Shown here: piece after piece, positions 56,469 through 64,000 of the stretch
How positions within the stretch are numbered: position 1 is the first letter of the stretch
How the letters are laid out: each line of letters starts with the position of its first letter
From: Chloromonas sp. AAM2
Lineage: Eukaryota; Chlorophyta; Chlorophyceae; Chlamydomonadales; Chlamydomonadaceae
DNA length: 64,000 nt
Reading direction: 5' to 3'
Assembly: GCA_004335635.1 (NCBI GenBank)
Contig: QAXH01005584.1
Location: 1-64,000, forward strand
The notes under the pieces: model-generated
Database searches by the model: none
The model's input: the letters and a program-made list of their open reading frames with translations, nothing else
What the model was told of the DNA's origin: nothing
Translations under genes and position numbers: made by a program

Positions 56469-58001
56469 ATGATGACAGTAGAGGCAAAGCGTATCCCTGC
56501 CGCTTCCCAGCAGGCGAATGTCGTCAAGACGCATCTCAATTCTGACAAGGACATCATCGTAAGTATGCCCGTAGCAGGTATTTCCAGACGAAAGGTTGGC
56601 GGGACTTCTGTTGGAATGGTGTCCATGCTTGGTGCCGCCGCAGGTCATCAAAGTGGGCACATCGAGCCTGGTACGCCCAGAGCAGCAAACCTTGAATCTC
56701 AGCAGTCTGGCCAGGATCTGCGAAACTATCAAGACACTGCACGACGAAGGTACGGGCTGCATGCGGCCTCGATCGTTCATAACAAGATTTTCGTGCGCAA
56801 CCCATGCGAGGAATGTCGAAGCTTTCAACTTCCGCTGTTGGATTCCAGTGGCGATCCGCACAAATCAATGCTCATGCGCCTGCAGGTCACCATGTGATCA
56901 TCGTGTCCAGTGGTGCTGTGGGCGTGGGCTGCCAGCGCCTTGGCCTTGACACTCGCCCAACCCAGCTGGCCAAGAAGCAGGCCCTGGCTGCAGTTGGCCA
57001 GGTGCACCTGATGCGCTACTACGAGGACTTCCTTTCTGCGCTGGGCTTGGTGAGGGCCATACCATGTTCCATTGATTTTCAGATCTGCATGCTCATTACG
57101 GTTGCATGGTGTAGATCACCTACCACTGTTGATGTACGTTTGTATGGGCTATGGGTTTCCTCATGCTTCGGGGTTGCCAGCGCTGTTGGTACTGAGACAG
57201 GCTGCCTGTCTTGGGCTCCGCATGCACCTGACATGGCCATGCTTGTGTGATGCAGCGTTGTGCCCAAGTACTCCTGACGTTGGACAACCTTGCCAAGCGC
57301 GACCAGTGAGTGACTGTGGTTGAGCCTGGCAGTGATTCTTGTGCCGAGCACTGCTTGACCAACTGCCATGACATCAGTTGCGCTCAGCAACCACATGGCC
57401 CTGTTACATCCCATAGTGCCATAGAGTTTGTTGCATCTAGCTTCATTTCATGTCTGCATGTTATTCACATGTGAACGCTGAACACTTGACTGCTGCCAGG
57501 GACAGAAATGCAAGCCTGAACTTGGTTTAGTACGCTACCAGCACACTGAGTTACTTCGGACTGGCAGGTGGTCAGATTCCTTGCATGTGTGCACATGGTG
57601 CAGCATGAACGCCTTGGTTAACCTGTTCCACTCTTGCTAGGTCTGCTTCCAACTCTTGCCCTTGTTTATACGTCCTGTGCGTTCGTTTAGTGAACGCAGG
57701 TACTTGAATGCACGCAACACGTTTGCCGAGCTGCTCGCTTATGGTACTATTCCGGTCGTGAATGAGAACGACACAGTAGCAGTGCAGGAGTTGCGCTTTG
57801 GAGACAACGACACGCTGTCTGCACAGGTAAATGTGAACCAGGGTCGGCCACCTGGAGTCAATTATACGCTGTTTTGAACTGGAGTTGTAGACCACAGGAC
57901 ACTGAAGCAGCAACTGCCTGAACAAGTACAGCACTCTTGTGCCAGCCCCACACACAACACGCATACTTTGGGCTGCATCTGGCACCAGTCACTGCATCAT
58001 C

Positions 58002-58038
<37 letters not shown>

Positions 58039-60855
58039 ACTGTTTGCATGGCTTTGCTGGACGCTCACTTGGAGCACACTCTGGCGATTATCGGTTTCAC
58101 TCACATTTTGCACACTTGTTTTCTGTCTCTGTCCATAGGTGGCAACACTGGTGCAGGCGGACTGGCTATTCATCCTGACAGACGTTGACTGCCTCTACAC
58201 CGCGAACCCCAAGGTATGAGTTAGACTTTGCATAGCTTCATGTGTCGTTACTGCCACCAGCGCCATAACCATGGCCGGATATCTGGTGCACAGTACTTTT
58301 GACAAGGACATGCAAGTCAGTGCGCGCTGTATGCCTGGCATGTCATGCACTGATTCTGCTGTATGCCCTGTGCCTACCGTGCAGGACAACCCCGATGCCA
58401 TTCCCATCTACAACGTCGAGGACATTGGCAAGCTGACGGCCGACACCAGCAGCTCCGGCACGCAGTGGGGCACCGGCGGCATGGCAACTAAGCTGACGGC
58501 AGGCCGCATTGCAACAGCAGCTGGCTGCACCATGGTTAGTGTACGTTGCAAACACACAATTGACGTCAGTAACCCCGTTGCGCCCATTTATCCCCCTGCA
58601 ACCGATGTCAAACAAGACACTAATGCAGACACTCTCAGCAATGCCGTACTGTGTGTAACTTGGGGGGTAAACGCAGACTGATTACCGCTGACAACAGCCA
58701 AATTCGTCACGCACAAAAACTTTTTGCTTTATTTTGCGTTTGCGCCTCCTCAGATGCAGACTAGTTAGGCGCGTAAACATGAATGTTCCTCAGGCACCAA
58801 GGTCCACTGCTCCTAAGGGACAGAGCCAACTGAGCGACACAATTACGACTTCATTGGAAAGCGCAAGGCCGGCGATGCGATCCAGATTTTCCAGCCCAGA
58901 CGCAACCCAGTATTCACTGATATAGATGCTACCAACAATGCAACTCTTGCAGCCAAAGCCTCAGCTAGGACTGCGACCGGCTTGCCGGCACAGGCTAAGC
59001 CAGCACACACAGCCAAGCAGCTCAGGTGTAGCCATCAGTGTGTTTGGCACTTCTTGCGTGAGCATGAATTTCATATGATGATGTGCCTTTCTATTGAGTG
59101 GTACAACAGATTTGTGACTTCTGTGGCATGAGAGTGACAGTGTGTAGGAGTCTCGTGACACCTCAATGATAGGTGTCAGATGCTGTGTGTGCGTGCGTGG
59201 CAGCTGTGGTGTAACAGGCTGACGGCCTTTGCAAAATAAGAAAGCCAAAAAGTCGGACGCAAAAGTAAAGAACGCAAAATAAGCCAGCTCTGGCGCCCGA
59301 GACGCAAACATTAAGAACGCAAAACTGATTTGAGGCCCATTTTCTGCACGCAAACTAGTTACGCGCAGTACGGTAATGTACCTCAGTCCTTGTCTTAGAC
59401 CAGTTGTAAAGTTCTGCTCTTGCAGGTCATCTGCAATGGCACCAACCCTGAGGCTGTTGTTCGTGCACGTGCCGGTGAGCAAGTGGGCACCAGGTTCCAC
59501 CCGTCTACCAAGGTGCTGCGCGGCAGGAAGCGCTGGATCCTGTCGGTGAGTGCAATTCCTACGGGATGCTTGCAGCTCAATGATCTGCAGCTCCGTTGTG
59601 TTTTACAGTGTTGCATCAGATATACGATGGACTCCAGGATCCACACTCCTTCACGTCTTCTTACGTCATCATGTGCGTGGATCGACCCATGAAATCTAGT
59701 CTTATAATGCTCTGTGTTTGTGCAACGCTCTGCAGGTGCCAGTGCGTGGCATCCTGTACATGGATGAGGGCGCAGTGCGTGCCCTGAGGGACAGGAAAAA
59801 ATCGCTCTTTGCTGCCGGCATTGCCAAGGTGACCACAGCATGGTCACACCGTTTTGAGAAGCTTCCTGGTTTGCAGTTACGCCTGGTCTTGACAGTTCAG
59901 ACAGTGTGAACCGCTCAGTCTTTCCAAGTACATCACATCTCAACTGCACCCAGCTGCACTGTGTTACGTGTGCATGGCGCGCATGACTGTAGGTGGAGGG
60001 TGAATTCCATGCACAGGACGCCGTGTCGCTGTGCGATGAGCATGGCAACGAGTTTGCACGCGGCCTGGTCAACTTCAGCGCTGAGGAGCTCAACAGGCTC
60101 AAGGTATGTGCCAACCAGTGTTTTGTCACAACCGACAAATTGAACTGCTACTTGTATACCAAACTGCCAATTCCTGGTTGGCCTTTGTCGATTTCCCGAA
60201 GAGTCTGTTCCGAACATTCCACGAGTGGCTGACAAAGATACCATGGTGGATTGTGCGCAGGGCATCTCTGCCAAGAACTTCCTGGCTGAGCTTGGATACA
60301 ATGCACAGTCTGAGGTCGTGCACAGGTGTGTGTGTGTGTGTGTGTGTGGACCCCGATCAAACGATGCATTACAAAGCACTTATCTGATCGGTCAGCACAG
60401 CTCAGCTGCGTCTTGGTCTCACAAACGTTGCACTAGACACGCGAGAGCAATGCACAAAGAATCAATTGATTGAGGGTCCACTCATGACAGCACGCAACTG
60501 CACAGTCACTGTCAGCGGCGATATGGCACAACGAGCGCAATTGTCCATCGATTGGCGTGAGGGCAAGCTTGACCGTATTGACTATGTGTCATGAAGTATC
60601 AAGCTGGTGGACTTTGCTTTGCAACCTGTAACGTCTGACGCCATGTAGCGACGCACATAAGAAGGCCAACTGTTACAACCAACCTCCGCATGTCTGCTGT
60701 GCAGGGAGAACCTGTCATTGCTTTCACCCTCAGATAACGCAGGAGATGAGGAAGAGGAAGACGTAGAAGAGCAGGCAGTGGGCAACGGGCTGAACTCAAC
60801 TCGCCCGACGCCTGCAGCATCGCTGGCTGTTGGTGTCGTCACAGCTCAGCCCTAG
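56469..60855 (+). CDS. proB: glutamate 5-kinase with PUA domain
   Basis: Twelve exons with closed phases: 56469-56558, 56644-56749, 56886-57049, 57256-57305, 57700-57826, 58139-58213, 58385-58534, 59426-59545, 59736-59828, 59993-60103, 60261-60325 and 60705-60855, 433 residues. Phosphorylates glutamate to glutamyl-5-phosphate, the first step of proline synthesis. Amino-acid-kinase motifs: [76 protein letters not shown]; and [17 protein letters not shown]. The C-terminal ~110 residues form a PUA domain ([57 protein letters not shown]) plus an acidic tail (DEEEEDVEE). There is no glutamyl-phosphate reductase domain, so it is the bacterial-type single enzyme and not the fused plant P5CS. No transit peptide is evident. 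Intron 7 carries a putative TIR element, introns 5 and 11 carry (TG)n. Confidence 0.95.
58005..58037 (+). repeat. (TG)16 microsatellite in glutamate 5-kinase intron 5
   Basis: Uninterrupted TG dinucleotides, about 100 bp before the exon 6 acceptor. Confidence 0.95.
58644..59373. mobile_element. putative non-autonomous TIR transposon in glutamate 5-kinase intron 7
   Basis: The ends CCGTACTGTGTGTAACT (58644-58660) and, reversed, CCGTACTGCGCGTAACT (59357-59373) match at 15 of 17 positions. Subterminal inverted blocks also pair: CTTTATTTTGCGTT near 58727 with AACGCAAAATAAG near 59271. The ~730-bp interior has no long ORF. A target-site duplication is not clear. Confidence 0.5.
60326..60348 (+). 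repeat. (GT)n microsatellite overlapping the intron 11 donor
   Basis: Exon 11 ends CACAG at 60325 and the intron begins directly as (GT)11. The splice donor is thus the first unit of the microsatellite. Confidence 0.85.
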
Positions 60856-63800
60856 ACTTGGCAAACTTCACAAAATGTCGCAGAAATTCATGCAAGCAGC
60901 CTCGGAAACGTTTGTAGAAGACTACAGGGATGGGATAAGGCCTGCAATGGCGGAAGCTTTTCATTCACCCGGATTGGAATTACCAACTTGCTTGGAGTGG
61001 TTGCTGTTTTTAGTTGTGGTTGGACTTCTGAAACGTGCACGTGGATGGCACACAAGTGTGGTCACTGCACGTACACAACAGCACTTCTGTTAAGTCTGCA
61101 CTGTTTTGGCGGCAGGACTCCAGTACATTCACCGTGTTACATTCTCCTAATAGAAAGATTTGCTGTTTCTGCTTTTAGCTACACCCTTCACCTGGGCAAG
61201 CTCAGATTGCACGTTAGTAGGCGTTACTGTTAAATGTTTTGACGTGGCGTTGTCGGTAGGGAGGAGAGTGGCAACCAAAAGCTTCTTTGCTTACTCTGTC
61301 ATTTCAGTTTTCCGCTTGTTTTGTTTTTGTGTGCCGGGAGCTTGCCTCTGCTCTTGAGCAACGGGGTTGGTTGTTGCAGGTGCAACCAAATGATTTTGGG
61401 GCTTAATCCAGCAGGATCCAGCCTAGTGAATATGGTTCTGCACCTCCAGTGTAGTGAACATGATCACAAGCTTGGAGCTGTTAGCGTTCCGACTCCTCGG
61501 TAACTGAAGAACTGTGTGCTTTTTTGTTTAGTCATACCACTCAACTGCCACACTGACCATCTGTGAACGTCACAACTTGCTCGGAGCACATACGAGCTTG
61601 CTAGGAGCTAAGTTGGATTATCGTTAGCATGAGAGAAGTATGCAAGCACTTGCAAAAAAGGTGTGGCATGCAAGGCCTCTGCGACAAGGCTTTGTCCGCC
61701 ATGTGCTGCTTGTTTGCTAGCCCACCTCGAGGACTGTGCCTGCTAAGTGGCTTCTTGAGTATGATGATGATATCTTTCGTATTACGAGGTGATTGTGCCT
61801 GCTACATGACGTCCTGAGTATGATAATGATGGTGATCATCATGATGATGTCATGTGGTAAGTAAAGATGCAGCCTGTAACGATTGGATGGAAGTGACTAC
61901 CAGCTCTCTGAGCCTCTTCATTTAGTGCTAAATTATGATTTCATGTCCAGAGAAGGCTTGCTGCCAGGAGTCAGTGGCACAGCCTGCGGCTGTGCAGGAG
62001 AGCGAAGGGAGCCGTTTCAAGCTGCCAGTTGAAACAACCAGAATCAACTGGATTGATTTGACACCCCTAAACTCAACTGCGCCTGGATCAACCACAATCT
62101 TACCGTTCGCAGTATTTACGGGTCATGGAACGTGGCGGATTATTGTTTAGGGGTCAAAATGGTTTTAGGGGCTAAAACGACCATTTTCCCTAAATTTGGC
62201 GGGCCTGGCAGTCTTAAATGTGCACAAGGTCTTGTGTTTGGCGAAAGCTGCAAACACTCTCAAACGCATGGGGTCCCACACCGCTAAGTACACGTAAGAC
62301 CACTTCATGCACACGTGACACCACCAACACCCCACATGGCTCCGCAGTTCAAACCAGTGTTCAGGCTGCCATCCAAGCAGCGGCATGACTGCTAGCTGAG
62401 GGCAATACCGGAAGCCTGCGGCTCGCGGTGTTTGGCGAATTTTGAATGTGCCATTGAAATCTGGCCGTTTGCCCTCAATTTGGCGGGGCCCCAAGCTGAA
62501 AAAGTGATGGTAGCCAACTTGGTGGGTCATTCGCCAATTTGATATCCCAGATGATTTTGTAAAATCAGTCCGACGCGAGTGTCCCCTATGTGTATTTCAA
62601 CAAACGTAACGTTGGCCGCCTGACGAAGCCGCTAACCTTGCTGTTTAGTATGGAATGCCGTGGCTTGGTCGTAGTTGGTCAAGTGACTAAAGCAGATCGG
62701 CAAGCTCAAGCGATTGGTCTGTGACATTACCTACTCTGTACATCGTATGCTCACTTGTGGCGGTGAGCACTGGCCTGGTGAATTTGCGAGGTCAGAGCGC
62801 TCAAAGGCAGGGGACCTGCCTGTCTACATAGTAATTCCCATTGCATAAGTTGACATGTGGTGAGTCACAGGATGACGCTACGCACACACGGTGATGCCAC
62901 AGATCATCACAGGACAGTTGATTAAGCTGGACAGTGTTGATTGCTTGGGTTTCCAAAGCCTTTTTTGATTCAGCGTAAACCGAACCTTCACAACAACAAC
63001 GTCAAGCCACCCCCTCCGACTAAACGTGTGGTTAGGTTGGGAAAAGACAACAATGCCTGCCCTTTGGGCGTGTGCGTTGATTTGTACCTCTTCATCAACC
63101 ACTCCATGTGCCCACCCAGGGCTCAGTCTGCGATGATGACCAGCCCTTTGCTCACTGCTGCACGTTCACTTGTTACAAGGAGGGAGTGCAACTGAGACTG
63201 AAACAATTCATTCTTGATGATGAGCGTAGATAACAAGAGGACAGCCTATGGCGAAAGCCAGGGTGTCCAACCCGTGGCGGGTTTGACAATCACTTTGGCT
63301 TAATCATACCGGAATCCGATTGGACTGTCGAACCCTGAACCCGCCAAACACATGTGTTTTAATTTACCATGCAATCGAATTGAGTTGGTGAAAAGTTGCA
63401 ATTCACATGCGTGGCTCAACAGTTAACATATGAACACAGATCCACATACTAAGCACTGGTGTGAGTGGAAGCACAGCTGATGGAGATGATTGAAACAATC
63501 ACACCCAGAAATCAATATGTGCCTGATCAAGCTCTTCGACTCAAGCCTTGAAGACTGGACAAAACACACACTCTCGCAGGAAGAGCAGCCTCCAGCAAAG
63601 GGTGGCAAGGTTCAGGTCACCAACGCCAGCCAACGCACCTTCTCCAAAAAAAGAAAAAGACCACCAGAAGTTTGTTGGCAACACACAGGCTTGATCCCAA
63701 AAGACCAAGTATCCAAACCTGATCGTGGAGGTTCCCCGTGCATGGAAGTGTGAGACACCAAAGTGTGGTCCTATTCTGAGCGTAAGCGGTTGACAGTGGT

Positions 63801-64000
63801 TTGACCTGCTGCCGTGATGGCAACAACGACCAAGCCAGCCAGTGGGCAACTGCACAAGGCTTCAAAACAAACGGTTCCAAAACCAAAGAATGCAACTGTT
63901 CTCTTAGCAGGCACCAGACCCACGTGCATTGTTTGAATGTAAAGTGGCAACCTCCAGTCCTAGCCAGACAGCCCAGGAAGCCCATGAGGCTTTGCAAAGC
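60856..64000. other. gene-poor right end
   Basis: 3' flank of glutamate 5-kinase followed by DNA without a supportable gene. An ORF at 63490-63753 (87 codons, with the basic stretch SKKRKRPPEV) and one from 60874 (MSQKFMQAASETF.., with a hydrophobic LLFLVVVGLL) have no family motif. A short R1 copy (ACAAGGAGGGAGTGC) is at 63175-63190. Two loosely similar segments containing AATTTGGCGGG occur near 62195 and 62475. Confidence 0.35.

Noticed and set aside
58005..58037. (TG)n tract as a possible telomere-like or CRISPR-like repeat
   Set aside because: It is a plain dinucleotide microsatellite; no spacers, no telomeric unit.
1..64000. search for tRNA, rRNA or operon-like gene order
   Set aside because: No cloverleaf-like A/B box pairs or rRNA segments were recognised, and genes are intron-split with separate promoters; no RNA genes are claimed.

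Overview
This window is nuclear DNA of a green alga. The genes are split by many short introns with GT..AG (occasionally GC..AG) borders and TGCAG-type acceptors. There is a plant-lineage SBP-box transcription factor, a Rubisco-methyltransferase-like SET protein, and a stand-alone glutamate 5-kinase with a PUA domain. The DNA between genes is rich in short dispersed repeats, (TG)n and (AAC)n microsatellites, and retrotransposon ends. I cannot name the species. No rRNA, tRNA, CRISPR or bacterial operon structure was seen.

Layout, left to right. 1-5574 is gene-poor, with one protein-kinase-like exon (884-1319), a 130-bp palindrome and several repeats. 5575-6250 (-) is an uncharacterised two-exon gene. 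7230-11472 (-) is a seven-exon SET-domain methyltransferase that I could splice with consistent phases. 12601-16953 (+) is an Aurora-like Ser/Thr kinase with a long disordered N-terminus. 16954-21069 is mostly repeats, with small doubtful ORFs. 21070-21262 (-) is one exon of a small membrane protein. 21780-26622 (-) is a folD-type methylenetetrahydrofolate dehydrogenase/cyclohydrolase whose sixth intron is filled with LINE 3' ends. 29284-33085 (+) is a BTB/POZ protein fused to an SBP-box DNA-binding domain, the most unusual gene here. 33567-34101 (-) is an unidentified spliced gene. 35508-47357 (-) is a CocE/NonD-type alpha/beta hydrolase (peptidase S15 superfamily) carrying a low-complexity insertion of about 530 residues. 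48653-53778 (-) is acetate kinase in ten exons. 56469-60855 (+) is glutamate 5-kinase in twelve exons. 60856-64000 has no gene I can support.

The genes do not form one pathway. They cover one-carbon (folate) metabolism, fermentative acetate/ATP production, the first step of proline synthesis, protein methylation, signalling and transcription. Exon borders were chosen by hand from splice consensus, reading-phase agreement and family motifs. Where every phase closes (SET, folD, BTB-SBP, acetate kinase, glutamate 5-kinase) the models are strong. The hydrolase probably has one small exon unresolved, and several 5' ends are uncertain.

Main leads: the BTB-SBP fusion; the oversized hydrolase; (AAC)n-tailed retroelement ends that stop at or very near 5' splice sites in three introns; GC-AG introns in three different genes; and several families of short inverted or dispersed repeats lodged in introns and promoters.
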